In this document: positions 54,139 to 63,985 of the stretch, piece by piece | Layout of the letters: every line of letters starts with the position of its first letter | Numbering within the stretch: position 1 is the first letter of the stretch | Made by a program: the position numbers and the translations under genes | NCBI GenBank assembly: GCA_024742485.1 | Contig: JANSYK010000004.1 | Span: 186,001 to 250,000, forward strand | Length of the DNA: 64,000 nt | From: Alphaproteobacteria bacterium | GTDB taxonomy: Bacteria; Pseudomonadota; Alphaproteobacteria; Rhizobiales; Rhizobiaceae | Reading direction: 5' to 3' | Notes under the pieces: model-generated | Told to the model about the DNA's origin: nothing | Databases searched by the model: none | What the model saw: only the letters and a program-made list of their open reading frames with translations

Positions 54139-54184
54139 TTTCACTACGTATGTATAGAAATATACCGATACACACGTAGTGAAA
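54139..54184. promoter_or_regulatory. TetR-type operator / promoter region
   Basis: Two 19-bp arms (54139-54157 and 54166-54184) form an inverted repeat matching at 17 of 19 positions, each beginning TTTCACTACGT when read inward. A TTGACA (54133-54138) just upstream is a possible -35. The repeat lies 24 bp before the TetR gene, so it is most likely its autoregulatory operator. Confidence 0.75.
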
Positions 54185-54207
54185 CTGTTTGTCTTTCACG
54201 GAACACC

Positions 54208-54819
54208 ATGGCGCGACCCAAATCCTATGACCGAACCGAGGCGATCCGGCTGGCGTGCAACGCGTTCTGGGAACATGGCTACGAGGCTCTTGGCGTGCGC
54301 GCGCTGGAGCAACTGACGGGACTGAACAAATTCGCCATCCGGACCGAATTCGGCGGAAAGGAAGGGCTCTATCTGGCAGCGCTCGCCTATTATCACAGCG
54401 CAGCCAAAGAGGCCGTTCTAACCCCGATGAGATCCGGCGGGATTGACGCGGTGCAACATTTCTTTCGGAAACTGGTTGTCGAAGGCAGCGTGAATTCCAG
54501 CGCCTGGGGCTGTCTCATGGTCAATACCGGCATCGAAAACGCCGAGATTGGAAGCACCCGGCTGCAGGACGCGGCGGACGATTACTGGCAGGATTTGCGT
54601 GACCACTTCAGGCACGCTTTGCAAATGTCGCAAAACCGACGCGACATCAAGAATTCCGTCGATGTCGACCAGGCATCCCGCGGCCTCGTTACGGCCGTCA
54701 TGGGTGTCCACACCATGAACCGCATATCCGGCGCCCATGATGCCGGGCAACCGCTGGTCGACATGATTGTCACGATGCTGACCTCCTGGAGAACCGATCA
54801 TGCCAACAACCCTCTCTGA
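54208..54819 (+). CDS. TetR-family transcriptional regulator
   Basis: This 203-residue protein has an N-terminal HTH (EAIRLACNAFWEHGYEALGVRALEQLTGLNKFAIRTEFGGKEGLYLAAL) and a C-terminal ligand-binding domain. It is preceded by a large inverted repeat and overlaps the DUF4336 gene by 20 nt, so it may regulate that gene and itself. Confidence 0.9.
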   Translation: MARPKSYDRTEAIRLACNAFWEHGYEALGVRALEQLTGLNKFAIRTEFGGKEGLYLAALAYYHSAAKEAVLTPMRSGGIDAVQHFFRKLVVEGSVNSSAWGCLMVNTGIENAEIGSTRLQDAADDYWQDLRDHFRHALQMSQNRRDIKNSVDVDQASRGLVTAVMGVHTMNRISGAHDAGQPLVDMIVTMLTSWRTDHANNPL

Positions 54820-55444
54820 GTTCGCAGCCATCCCCGGTATGGAGGGGTTCTTTACCGCAACGAATGGCCGGTTGCGCTGTACGGCAGTCCGCCTGTCATC
54901 CGGCAATCTGTGCCTCCACAGCCCGGTTGCCGGTCCCGGCGACCGGGCCCGCGACAGCCTGGATCGGCTGGGTCATGTGGCCTATCTGCTTGCGCCCAAT
55001 CATTATCACAACAAGGCGTTGGCCGAATATGCAACGCACTATCCGGAGGCCAGCCTCGTCGCGCCAGCGGCAAGCCGGCCGCGTCTGGAAAAGATCACTG
55101 GCCTTGCCTTCGACGATCTCGATGCGATGAGCGGCAAACTGCCGGATGGCGCGCGCCTGGTCAGGCCAGCCGGCCTGAAAACCGGAGAGGTCTGGCTGGT
55201 CACAGCAACGGGTTGGCTGGTTGTCGATGCATTCGCCGGTCCATCCGGTGATGACCCGTCACCATCCCTGTTGGGCACGTTTCCGAAATTCGGTGTGCGT
55301 GACAAGGCGCAATATGCCGACTGGGTCCGAGATTTCATCACATCCGATCCGCCCCACACGCTTGTCCCCTGTCACGGAGACATCATTCATGATCCCGATC
55401 TGCCGGCCAAACTGACAGATCTCGTGAATCGGAAGTTGAGATAG
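54800..55444 (+). CDS. DUF4336 protein
   Basis: This 214-residue protein is related to the MBL-like DUF4336 family: AVRLSSGNLCLHSPVAG, LGHVAYLLAPNHYHNKALAEYATHYP and VPCHGDIIHDPDLPAKL. It lacks a canonical HxHxDH, so hydrolase activity is uncertain. GGAGAA precedes the ATG, inside the end of the TetR gene, so it is translationally coupled to it. Confidence 0.75.
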   Translation: MPTTLSEFAAIPGMEGFFTATNGRLRCTAVRLSSGNLCLHSPVAGPGDRARDSLDRLGHVAYLLAPNHYHNKALAEYATHYPEASLVAPAASRPRLEKITGLAFDDLDAMSGKLPDGARLVRPAGLKTGEVWLVTATGWLVVDAFAGPSGDDPSPSLLGTFPKFGVRDKAQYADWVRDFITSDPPHTLVPCHGDIIHDPDLPAKLTDLVNRKLR

Positions 55445-55450
55445 GCCGGC

Positions 55451-56452
55451 TTATTGGTCGAGCCGGAATTCCAGCAACAGCGTGCGTTGCAACAGCGAGT
55501 GATTGTCATCCGACAGCAACAGAATCCGCGTGCTTCCATCCGGAGCCACGGTAACGTCGAGACCTTCCATATTGTCGATCTGAAAACCGAAATCGGCCTC
55601 CATCAGCACGTCCCCATCAACGGTTTTGCCAGCACGGATATCCCCATCCTTGATGCGTCTGATGCGCATGCCGACACCCCGGGACACGGAGAAGCGACGT
55701 TCCAGCAGAAGCAAATCGCCATTTGGAAGAAAGTCGCCATCGGTTACGTCGAAGGGTGGGTGTCGGCGCACAAAGAACAGCCCCTTGTCCGGTCCTGTGA
55801 CGATGGCCGCGAAAAGATTGCCCTGCCTGTCCAGGCTCTTTTCGGAAACAGTAACAATGGCACCATCAAGGGACGACCCCGGCGGCGCAATCGCCAGAGC
55901 CTCCATGCCGCGATTGTTCCGGAACTCATGATCGGGAATGGGTTGGGACAAGGAGGAAACCGGCGCGGCGGTCGGAATGTCCGAAAGGGCAAAAACCTCG
56001 ATCCTGTGGTCGCGCTCATAGCTGACAAGCACCCGGTCCCCATCGATGGCGAGGCCCTCCGCATCGACACCGTAGCGTGACTGGACCACTTCGCCTGCAC
56101 GATTGCGCATGGCTGTCATGACGGCATCCGACAATCCGCTGAGCCGCCCGTCGCTGTCCCTTTGCAGATCGGCCGTCAGCCAGTATCCGGTGTCGGTCAC
56201 AGCAATCATGCCGACACCGTCATTGCGCATCCGCAAGGCTGAAAGACCACCAAATGTCCGGTCGGGTGAGCTCAGTTCAAGACCGCCAAGATATTCGAAC
56301 GGCCCGAAGCGGCTTTCATCCGAGCGCACCTCGAATGTCGCAATGGGCCGAGAACTTATCTCGATCGATCGCGGTTCGCCGTCCCGTGCGATCGCCTCAC
56401 CCGAAGACAGTCCGACGAAAAGAGCCAGCAGAAGAACGATGACTGGCCGCAT
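55451..56452 (-). CDS. Exported esterase-like-activity-of-phytase family protein
   Basis: The 333-residue protein has a signal peptide (MRPVIVLLLALFVGLSSGEAIA) and a beta-propeller-like fold with LSALRMRNDGVGMIAVTDTGYW, YGVDAEGLAIDGDRVLVSYERDHRIEVF, FRNNRGMEALAIAPPGS and IDNMEGLDVTVAPDGSTRILLLSDDN. This phytase-esterase domain has no settled function. It follows cobT by 10 nt on the same strand. Confidence 0.8.
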   Translation of the reverse strand: MRPVIVLLLALFVGLSSGEAIARDGEPRSIEISSRPIATFEVRSDESRFGPFEYLGGLELSSPDRTFGGLSALRMRNDGVGMIAVTDTGYWLTADLQRDSDGRLSGLSDAVMTAMRNRAGEVVQSRYGVDAEGLAIDGDRVLVSYERDHRIEVFALSDIPTAAPVSSLSQPIPDHEFRNNRGMEALAIAPPGSSLDGAIVTVSEKSLDRQGNLFAAIVTGPDKGLFFVRRHPPFDVTDGDFLPNGDLLLLERRFSVSRGVGMRIRRIKDGDIRAGKTVDGDVLMEADFGFQIDNMEGLDVTVAPDGSTRILLLSDDNHSLLQRTLLLEFRLDQ

Positions 56453-56462
56453 AGGAGCCGTA

Positions 56463-58361
56463 TTATCCGGCACGGCGCATGCCGCCATCTCCGGCAACGG
56501 GTTCTTCCTCGAAGAGCGACGCAAGCTGATCCGTCATGGCGCCGGCGAGTTCCTCGGCATCGACAATGGTCACCGCGCGGCGATAGTAGCGCGTCACGTC
56601 GTGACCAATTCCGATCGCCAGCAATTCCACTGGAGAACGTGTTTCGATTTCCTCGATGACGGCGCGCAGGTGCCGCTCCAGATAATTGCCCGGATTGACG
56701 GAAAGCGTTGAGTCGTCGACCGGTGCACCGTCGGAGATCATCATCAGGATCCGTCGCTGCTCGGGCCGGCCGAGGAGCCGGTTATGGGCCCAGATCAGCG
56801 CTTCGCCATCGATGTTTTCCTTCAGCAATCCCTCGCGCATCATCAGGCCGAGATTGCGCCGCGCCCGGCGCCAGGGCGCATCGGCGGATTTGTAGATGAT
56901 GTGGCGCAGATCATTGAGTCGGCCCGGTGTCGCCGGTTTGCCTTCCGAAAGCCACTTTTCACGCGCCTGACCACCTTTCCAGGCCTTTGTCGTGAAACCG
57001 AGCAGCTCCACCTTGACGCCGCAGCGTTCCAGCGTACGGGCCAGTATGTCGGCGCAGGTAGCGGCAACCGTGATCGGTCGACCGCGCATCGAACCGGAAT
57101 TGTCGATCAGCAGCGTGACCACCGTATCGCGGAAATTCGTGTCCCGCTCCATCTTGAAGGAGAGCGGCTGCATCGGATCGATCACCATCCGTACCAGCCG
57201 GGCCGAATCCAGATAACCTTCCTCCAGATCGAACTCCCAGGCCCGGTTTTGCTGGGCCATCAGCCGGCGCTGCAGCCGGTTGGCGAGACGTCCGACCACC
57301 CCTTGCAGATGGGAAAGCTGTTTGTCGAGATAGCCGCGCAGACGATCGAGTTCGGCCTCCTCGCACAGATCCTCCGATGCCACGATTTCATCGAATTCCG
57401 TGGTGAACACGGAATAATCGACCTTCTGGCCGAGATCGTCGAACGGCATGTTGGGTCGGCGTGACTCGCCTGGCGTATCGGCGTCGTCATCCTGATCATC
57501 GACCATATCATCATCGGATATCTCGGCGCCGTCCATGTCGCCATCATCCATCTGATCGTCTGCCGATTCGCTTTCTTCCGCCGGCGCGGCCTCGGATCCG
57601 GCCTCATCCTCCGCGCTCTGCTCGTTTTCTTCCTCGGAGCGTGGCTGGTCGTCGTCGCTGCTGTCTTCCTGTTGATCCGGCTGATCGGGGTCATCGCCGA
57701 ACTCCTCGGCGACCTCCATATGCGACAGCATATCGCGCACGACCCGGGCGAATTTCTGCTGGTCTTCCAGAACCCCGCTAAGGCCGTTCATGTCCTCGCC
57801 GGCTTTCTCCTCCATCCAGCTGCGCCAGAGATCCAGCACCGGGCCGGCTGATTCAGGAGCCTTTTGACCGGTCAGTTTCTCGCGGACCAGCAAAGACAGG
57901 GCCTCATGCAAGGGCGCCTCTTCACGGCTTGTGACACCACGGTAATTGGCCTTGGCGCACCGGTCGCTCAATACGGCGTTCAGATTGTCGGAAACGCCGG
58001 CCATGCGATTGGCGCCGATGGCATCGATCCGGGCCCGCTCCACGGCATCAAAAATCTCCCGCGCATCCTCACCCTGCGGCGCCATGGCGTTATGGATCGT
58101 CGAATCGTGACAGGCTTTGCGCAATGCCAGTGAATCGCCAACGCCGCGGGTAATCGACAGATCGGTCCTGCTGGGCCGCTTGGGTAGATCCGGCAGCCGC
58201 AACCGTTCGCCGGCCAGGCCCGGTCGGTCATTGGCGAAGACGACTTCCAGTTCGTGATCATTGGCAATCGCACGCACGCAGCCGGTCACCGCCCGCTTGA
58301 ACGGCTCCGTATCGATCGGCGCGTTTGAACGCGCCTTTGAATTGTCACCCGGACCGGCCAT
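56463..58361 (-). CDS. cobT: Cobaltochelatase subunit CobT
   Basis: This 632-residue protein has the CobT layout: an N-terminal region, a long acidic low-complexity segment in the middle (Asp/Glu/Ser-rich, near residues 230-300) and a C-terminal VWA domain with [19 protein letters not shown]. CobT pairs with CobS to drive CobN cobalt insertion in cobalamin synthesis (CobN not in window). The ATG before AGPGDNSKA is chosen because the preceding frame overlaps cobS. cobS starts 17 bp upstream. Confidence 0.94.
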   Translation of the reverse strand: MAGPGDNSKARSNAPIDTEPFKRAVTGCVRAIANDHELEVVFANDRPGLAGERLRLPDLPKRPSRTDLSITRGVGDSLALRKACHDSTIHNAMAPQGEDAREIFDAVERARIDAIGANRMAGVSDNLNAVLSDRCAKANYRGVTSREEAPLHEALSLLVREKLTGQKAPESAGPVLDLWRSWMEEKAGEDMNGLSGVLEDQQKFARVVRDMLSHMEVAEEFGDDPDQPDQQEDSSDDDQPRSEEENEQSAEDEAGSEAAPAEESESADDQMDDGDMDGAEISDDDMVDDQDDDADTPGESRRPNMPFDDLGQKVDYSVFTTEFDEIVASEDLCEEAELDRLRGYLDKQLSHLQGVVGRLANRLQRRLMAQQNRAWEFDLEEGYLDSARLVRMVIDPMQPLSFKMERDTNFRDTVVTLLIDNSGSMRGRPITVAATCADILARTLERCGVKVELLGFTTKAWKGGQAREKWLSEGKPATPGRLNDLRHIIYKSADAPWRRARRNLGLMMREGLLKENIDGEALIWAHNRLLGRPEQRRILMMISDGAPVDDSTLSVNPGNYLERHLRAVIEEIETRSPVELLAIGIGHDVTRYYRRAVTIVDAEELAGAMTDQLASLFEEEPVAGDGGMRRAG

Positions 58362-58377
58362 CTGTGCTGCAGACCCC

Positions 58378-59370
58378 TCAGGCGTCCAGAACGATATTGG
58401 CGGCGCTTTCCTTGAGTTCCTCGCCGAAGGCGCGCTGATATTGTTCAGCAACCAGCGAGCGCTCGAGCTCATCGCATTTGTTGAGGAATGTCAGCCGGAA
58501 CGCGAAGGACACATCACCGAAGATTTCGGCATTCTCCGCCCAGGTGATGACCGTACGCGGGCTCATCACGGTCGACAGGTCACCATTGATGAAGGCAGCT
58601 CGGGTCATGTCGGCGACCCGTACCATCTTGGAAATGATCTCCCGTCCTTCGGTGCTGTCGAACGACTTGACCTTCGCCAGGACGATGTTGACCTCATTGT
58701 CGTGCGGCAGGTAGTTGAGCGTCGCAACAATCGACCAACGGTCCATCTGCGCCTGGTTGATCTGCTGGGTACCGTGATAGAGCCCGGTCGTATCACCCAG
58801 GCCCACCGTGTTGGCGGTCGCGAACAGACGGAATGCCGGATGCGGCCGGATCACCCGGCTCTGGTCGAGAAGGGTCAGCCGGCCGGAGGATTCGAGCACC
58901 CGCTGAATGACGAACATGACATCCGGTCGGCCGGCATCATACTCGTCGAAAACCAATGCGATATTGTGCTGATAGGCCCAGGGCAGAATGCCGTCCTTGA
59001 ACTCGGTGACCTGTTTGCCGTCCTGCAGGACAATCGCATCCTTGCCGACAAGATCGATGCGGCTGACATGACTGTCGAGATTGACGCGCACGCAGGGCCA
59101 GTTCAAACGGGCGGCCACCTGTTCGATATGGGTGGATTTTCCCGTGCCGTGATACCCGGAGATGATCACGCGCCTGTTATGCGCAAAACCGGCGAGAATG
59201 GCCAGCGTCGTGTCCCGGTCAAACAAATAATCGGGATCGAAATCAGGCACATAGGCATCGGGCTGTGAAAATGCCGGCACCACCAGATCGGTATCGAGAT
59301 CAAAGGCTTCGCGAACGGAAACCGTGGTATCGGGCAAGTTCGAAATGTCGAGGTCAATCTTGTTCATCAT
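58378..59370 (-). CDS. cobS: Cobaltochelatase AAA+ subunit CobS
   Basis: This 330-residue AAA+ ATPase has Walker [19 protein letters not shown], Walker [16 protein letters not shown], and arginine-containing sensor regions ([25 protein letters not shown]). It forms hexameric rings with CobT to power cobalt chelation. Start ATG at 59370 gives the usual length. Confidence 0.95.
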   Translation of the reverse strand: MMNKIDLDISNLPDTTVSVREAFDLDTDLVVPAFSQPDAYVPDFDPDYLFDRDTTLAILAGFAHNRRVIISGYHGTGKSTHIEQVAARLNWPCVRVNLDSHVSRIDLVGKDAIVLQDGKQVTEFKDGILPWAYQHNIALVFDEYDAGRPDVMFVIQRVLESSGRLTLLDQSRVIRPHPAFRLFATANTVGLGDTTGLYHGTQQINQAQMDRWSIVATLNYLPHDNEVNIVLAKVKSFDSTEGREIISKMVRVADMTRAAFINGDLSTVMSPRTVITWAENAEIFGDVSFAFRLTFLNKCDELERSLVAEQYQRAFGEELKESAANIVLDA

Positions 59371-59453
59371 ATCTCCAACGCAGCCTTTTTTTGGCTGTCT
59401 TGCGCGTCACCGAATGTCGGGGCGCTGGTGTATCCGGCAACTGGAAGAACCGT

Positions 59454-60092
59454 CTAGCAGAAACCAGCCTGTTTTAACAATTGATAGGCTTGAATCACGG
59501 CACGAAATCGTTCCTCCGAGCCGCGGTCGCCACCATTGGCATCCGGGTGATGCTGTTTGACGAGTTCCTTGTAGCGCGTCTTGATGTCATCCGACGTCGC
59601 GTTTCCGGCAAGGCCCATCGTATCGAACGCCTTGGCCTCCAGGGACTTCAGCTTGCGCTTTCGCGGCTGCGGTCGCCCGGCATTGGCGCCCTCATTCAGC
59701 AGCCTGAACGGATCGCGCATATTGGCATAGGCAGCGGCGCTGCCCGATCGGGCGGTCGATTGCTCCGGATTGGCCTTGGCCGTCTTGTTGACGCCAACCG
59801 TCCAGGTCGGCCTGTGACCCGTCAGGGCCTCCTTTTGATAGCGCGCGATCTCACCATCCGACAGGCCGGAAAAATAATTGTATCCCTTGTTGTACTCACG
59901 CACGTGATCGACACAGAACATGAAGTATTCGCCTTCGGCATCGCGGCCGACCGGTGCGCGATGTTCGCCCTTCCTTTCGCACCCGTCCCATTGGCAAGTG
60001 GGCGCGGTGGGTTTGGCCTTGGGTCCGGCCTTTCCCTTTCCCTTTCGTTTCGACGAACGAATACTGTCAAAATATTTCGAATCGAGTTTCAT
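59454..60092 (-). CDS. J-domain protein (DnaJ family)
   Basis: The 212-residue protein has a J-domain at its C-terminus (DTMGLAGNATSDDIKTRYKELVKQHHPDANGGDRGSEERFRAVIQAYQLL, with the HPD motif) and a basic N-terminal segment (KRKGKGKAGPKAKPT). It is a partner of DnaK with unusual domain order. The ATG before KLDSKYFDS is chosen. Common next to cobS and bolA in Rhizobiales. Confidence 0.9.
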   Translation of the reverse strand: MKLDSKYFDSIRSSKRKGKGKAGPKAKPTAPTCQWDGCERKGEHRAPVGRDAEGEYFMFCVDHVREYNKGYNYFSGLSDGEIARYQKEALTGHRPTWTVGVNKTAKANPEQSTARSGSAAAYANMRDPFRLLNEGANAGRPQPRKRKLKSLEAKAFDTMGLAGNATSDDIKTRYKELVKQHHPDANGGDRGSEERFRAVIQAYQLLKQAGFC

Positions 60093-60238
60093 GTGCTCTT
60101 TTACGATTGCGTGTCGACACCGCCGACAAGGATTGACTTGCCCTGCACTGCCCATCTATCGGGAACGGACGGAAACGACGATGGAGTACATCGTCCCTCT
60201 CGCATCCGGGCGCAATAGCATATCAGGATTATCATGTC

Positions 60239-60535
60239 ATGACAGATCAAAGTTTGACCGTTGAAGCGCGGATGACAAAAAAAATTCAGGACGCTCTTTC
60301 GCCCGAGCGCCTTGAGGTGATCAATGAGAGCCATCTTCACGCCGGCCACCAGGACTCCTTCGATGGCACCGGTGAAACGCATTTTCGCATCCGCATTGTT
60401 TCAGGCGCCTTCTCCGGCATGCCGCGCCTGCAACGCCACCGGACAATAAATGAACTGCTGCAGGCCGAATTACAGGACACCGTCCATGCCCTGGCAATCG
60501 AACCCGCAGCCCCGGGCGAATCGGTTCGCTGGTAA
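60239..60535 (+). CDS. BolA-family protein
   Basis: This 98-residue protein has the BolA core LSPERLEVINESHLHAGHQDSFDGTGETHFRIRIVSGAFSGMPRLQRHRTINELLQAEL. BolA proteins work with glutaredoxins in iron-sulfur/iron homeostasis or regulation. It is divergent from the J-domain gene. Confidence 0.93.
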   Translation: MTDQSLTVEARMTKKIQDALSPERLEVINESHLHAGHQDSFDGTGETHFRIRIVSGAFSGMPRLQRHRTINELLQAELQDTVHALAIEPAAPGESVRW

Positions 60536-60554
60536 CCGAAAATCAGCGTCTGGC

Positions 60555-61835
60555 TTACACGGCGGCCTCCGCGCCGACCGGCTTGATGCGCAGTTTGGTG
60601 ATGCGGTTCTTCTGACGTTTCATCACGATAAAACGCTTGCCGTGATAGGTGAAAGCCTGTCGTTCCTCCGGAATAATCTGTGATTCGTGGATCACCAGTC
60701 CGGCGACCGTTGTCGCTTCTTCATCCGGCAGGTTCCAGTCAAGAGCCCGGTTGAGATCGCGGATCGGCACAGTACCGTCGACAACGACCGAGCCGTCAGC
60801 CTCCTGCACGACACCCTTGATGTCCAGATCATGTTCATCCGCAATGTCGCCGACAATTTCCTCCAGAATATCCTCAAGGGTAACAAGACCTTCCACCTCG
60901 CCATATTCATCGACGACAACGGCGAAATGCGACTTGCGCCTCAAAAAGGCGCCGAGTTGGTCCTTCAGATTGGTCGTATCGGGCACGAACCACGGTTTCT
61001 GGGCGATCTTGACGACATTGATCGGCTTCTTGTCCGTTCCGTTTCCGGCCAGCGCCCGTAAGACATCCTTGGCATGAACAACGCCGATGATGTTGTCGGT
61101 TTCGCCACGCCAAACCGGCATCCGTGTAAACGGGCTTTCGAGGATCTGTCGAACAGCCACCTCCGGGTCCTCATCCGCATTGACCATGCGCATGGAGGTG
61201 CGATGCACCATGATATCGGAGACCTCGAGTTCACCCAGATCCAGCACGCCGCCCAATCGGTCACGGTCGGCCTTGACCACCGATCCTTCCCGGTGAAGCA
61301 GCGCCACGGCGCCGCGCAGTTCCTCATGACCGGATAGCATGGATGTGTCGGTTGAAAACTGGATCCCGACGGCGGCAAGTATCCTGCGAACAAGCCAGTT
61401 GACCGCCACCGATGCGGGGCCAACCACCGTGACAAAGGCGCGCACCGCCGGCGCCACGGTCATGGCGAAGCGGTCGGTTGACGAAATGGCCCAGCTTTTC
61501 GGCAGAACCTCGGCGAAGACAACGAGCAGCGCCGTCATCGCCAGCGTGGCGTAGACCACGCCCGCTTCGCCGAACAGAGCCAAAAACATGCTTGTGGCCA
61601 GCGAAGAGGCCAGAATATTCACCAGGTTGTTGCCGATCAGAAGGGCACCGATCAGCCGGTCGCGCCTTTGGATCAGCCCCTCGACGATGCCCGCTTTCCT
61701 TTGGCCGTTCATGGCCAGCTGGTGCATTCGGGCACGGGATGCGGCAGTCAGGGCGGTCTCCGATCCGGAGAAGAATCCGGACAGGAAAACCAGAATCAGA
61801 ACGCTTATGATAATCAGCCAGTATTCGGCAATCAT
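60555..61835 (-). CDS. HlyC/CorC-family (CNNM/CBS) membrane protein
   Basis: This 426-residue protein has an N-terminal DUF21 membrane domain (about 4 helices), two CBS domains in the middle (IMVHRTSMRMVNADED; VVDEYGEVEGLVTLEDILEEIVGDI) and a C-terminal CorC_HlyC domain. It probably exports magnesium or cobalt. It overlaps aroB by 4 nt. Confidence 0.9.
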   Translation of the reverse strand: MIAEYWLIIISVLILVFLSGFFSGSETALTAASRARMHQLAMNGQRKAGIVEGLIQRRDRLIGALLIGNNLVNILASSLATSMFLALFGEAGVVYATLAMTALLVVFAEVLPKSWAISSTDRFAMTVAPAVRAFVTVVGPASVAVNWLVRRILAAVGIQFSTDTSMLSGHEELRGAVALLHREGSVVKADRDRLGGVLDLGELEVSDIMVHRTSMRMVNADEDPEVAVRQILESPFTRMPVWRGETDNIIGVVHAKDVLRALAGNGTDKKPINVVKIAQKPWFVPDTTNLKDQLGAFLRRKSHFAVVVDEYGEVEGLVTLEDILEEIVGDIADEHDLDIKGVVQEADGSVVVDGTVPIRDLNRALDWNLPDEEATTVAGLVIHESQIIPEERQAFTYHGKRFIVMKRQKNRITKLRIKPVGAEAAV

Positions 61836-62965
61836 TGTGGGTGTTTTTCCTTCAAGAAACTCAGAACCTCTGAGGATGGCACATCGTCGGCCATGAATGA
61901 CTGACCGATGCCGCGGGTCAGGATAAATGTCAGTTTACCCCTTTTGACCTTTTTGTCCTGCGCGATGTGGTTCATCAATATATCGGGTGGCGGCAGCTCA
62001 CCTTCAATATCAGCCATTTTGGTCGGAAGTCCGACGCTCTGAAAATGCGCGGCAACACGGTGCGCATCGTCCGGGCTGGCCAGATTGAGTCGGGCCGAGA
62101 ACTGATGGGCCAGCACCGTGCCAATCGCCACCCCTTCGCCATGCACGAGCCGGTTTCCGTCATAGTCGGTCGCTGCCTCCAGCGCATGTCCGAACGTATG
62201 CCCCAGATTCAGCAGCGCCCGGTGACCACCTTCATGCTCATCGGCGGCAACGACATCCGCCTTGGCCTGGCAGCTTTGCGCGATTGCGCGCACCCGCGCA
62301 CCGCCGCCGGCAAACACATCACGCCAATGGTCTTCCAGCCAGGAAAAGAATTCAGGCTGGTCGATCAATCCGTATTTGACCATTTCGGCGTAGCCGGCAC
62401 GAAACTCCCGCTCGCTCAACGTGTCGAGGACGCCGGTGTCGGCAAGCACCAGCGCCGGCTGATAAAACACGCCGACCAGGTTTTTTCCATGGGCGGTGTT
62501 GATCCCGGTTTTGCCGCCGACGGAGGAATCGACCTGCGCCAGGAGCGATGTGGGGATCTGCACGAAACGCATGCCCCGCCGCACGATTCCGGCGACAAAC
62601 CCCGTCAAATCGCCGATGACGCCGCCACCCAGCGCCACAACGGCGTCGCCGCGTTCGAGATGGGCATCAAGGATCTCCTCCGAGACCCGGATCACCTGAT
62701 CGAAGCGCTTGGTTTTCTCGCCGGCCGGCAGAACAATGGATATGCTCTGGATACCGGCATCCTTGAGACTGTCCTGCAGCGGTGCGAGATAATGGGCGGC
62801 GACATGTTCATCCGTGACGATGGCGGCACGCACCCCCGGCAGACGCGCGGCGATCTTGGAACCAGCGCGGCCAATCAGGCCCGGGCCGATGAGAATGTCG
62901 TAGGATCGGGCGCCCAGCGGAACCTCGACGCGCGCCTGATCTGCAGTTTTTTCTGTCGCGCTCAT
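61832..62965 (-). CDS. aroB: 3-dehydroquinate synthase AroB
   Basis: This 377-residue enzyme makes 3-dehydroquinate in the shikimate pathway. Visible features are VALGGGVIGDLTGFVAGIVRRGMRFVQIPTSLLAQVDSSVGGKTGIN, EMVKYGLI and NLGHTFGHALEA (metal ligands). It overlaps aroK by 4 nt at its start and corC by 4 nt at its end, forming a tight operon. Confidence 0.96.
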   Translation of the reverse strand: MSATEKTADQARVEVPLGARSYDILIGPGLIGRAGSKIAARLPGVRAAIVTDEHVAAHYLAPLQDSLKDAGIQSISIVLPAGEKTKRFDQVIRVSEEILDAHLERGDAVVALGGGVIGDLTGFVAGIVRRGMRFVQIPTSLLAQVDSSVGGKTGINTAHGKNLVGVFYQPALVLADTGVLDTLSEREFRAGYAEMVKYGLIDQPEFFSWLEDHWRDVFAGGGARVRAIAQSCQAKADVVAADEHEGGHRALLNLGHTFGHALEAATDYDGNRLVHGEGVAIGTVLAHQFSARLNLASPDDAHRVAAHFQSVGLPTKMADIEGELPPPDILMNHIAQDKKVKRGKLTFILTRGIGQSFMADDVPSSEVLSFLKEKHPQ

Positions 62966-63570
62966 GGATTGCCTTCCCAGCTCCCTTTATCGCTGCCCGG
63001 CCCAACCCCGATGACCGCATCCAGCACTTCACCGACGATTTTTTCCTTGCTGACATCACGTGATTGCACGATGAGATCCGCTTCGCCATAAACCGGATAT
63101 CGTGCCTCAAGCAAGGCCGATAGCGTGCCCTTGGGATCGGCATTCTGCAAAAGCGGCCGGTGGGACCTCTTGCGCACGCGCTCCCAAAGCACCTCCAGAT
63201 CCGCCCGCAACCATAACGAAAGACCGCGCCGCTGGATCACCGAGCGTGTCCGCTCATTGATAAATGCGCCGCCGCCGGTGGACAGGATCATCGGCCCCTC
63301 CTGAAGGAGCCGCCTGATGACCCGCTCCTCAAGCGCACGGAATTCGTCCTCTCCATAGGTGTCAAAGAGATCGACAATCGACATGCGCGAGACCTTCTCG
63401 ATCTCCTGATCCGAATCGACAAAGGGAATCTTCATCGCGGAGGCCGTCATTTTGCCGATAACGGACTTGCCGGCCCCCATCAGGCCGACGAAAACCAGCG
63501 TCCGTTTGCCAAGCACATTCGTGGCCAGCCGCCCCTTGTTTTGCATCAGACTGAGCACACGGCTGTTCAT
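62962..63570 (-). CDS. aroK: Shikimate kinase AroK
   Basis: This 202-residue kinase has Walker A VGLMGAGKSVIGK, the DSDQEIEK shikimate motif, RALEERVIRRLL, and STGGGAFIN. It phosphorylates shikimate. The ATG at 63570 is kept; a later in-frame ATG (63546) is possible. It is first of the aroK-aroB-corC unit. Confidence 0.95.
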   Translation of the reverse strand: MNSRVLSLMQNKGRLATNVLGKRTLVFVGLMGAGKSVIGKMTASAMKIPFVDSDQEIEKVSRMSIVDLFDTYGEDEFRALEERVIRRLLQEGPMILSTGGGAFINERTRSVIQRRGLSLWLRADLEVLWERVRKRSHRPLLQNADPKGTLSALLEARYPVYGEADLIVQSRDVSKEKIVGEVLDAVIGVGPGSDKGSWEGNP

Positions 63571-63813
63571 GATTCAGAATTCCGGCACCGAGGCAATTGT
63601 CGGTGTTTCATCAATGAGGGCACGTTTTTCGGGGTCAGCCCGACACCCGCCCCTATCCGGTATCGACAAATGTGCCCACGCCGTCAAGATGGGCCGCTCA
63701 AACCATGGATGGGGCGACGACACGATCGTCCTCACCGATTGTCGCCATCAGTCTTGCAACGGCCCCGCGCCTCGCCCATAAAGGTCAGCAAGACAACACA
63801 CACGGGACGCCGC

Positions 63814-63960
63814 ATGCCGTCATTGATCCGATTTCTGGTTTTTTGCGCGGTCATTGCCGGCCTGGTCTACGGCGCGATGTTTGCGCTGACGACCCTTGTC
63901 GACCCCAAACCACGGGAAATCACGATCCGGGTGCCGACGGAAAAGGTCAATCAGGACTAG
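63814..63960 (+). CDS. Small single-pass membrane protein
   Basis: This 48-residue protein begins with one hydrophobic helix (LIRFLVFCAVIAGLVYGAMFALTTLV) and ends with a short basic/polar tail. It lies between aroK (divergent) and the next gene, an arrangement often found in Rhizobiales. Function unknown. Confidence 0.6.
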   Translation: MPSLIRFLVFCAVIAGLVYGAMFALTTLVDPKPREITIRVPTEKVNQD

Positions 63961-63985
63961 GCTCTCTTGCGTCGGGAGGTTCACA

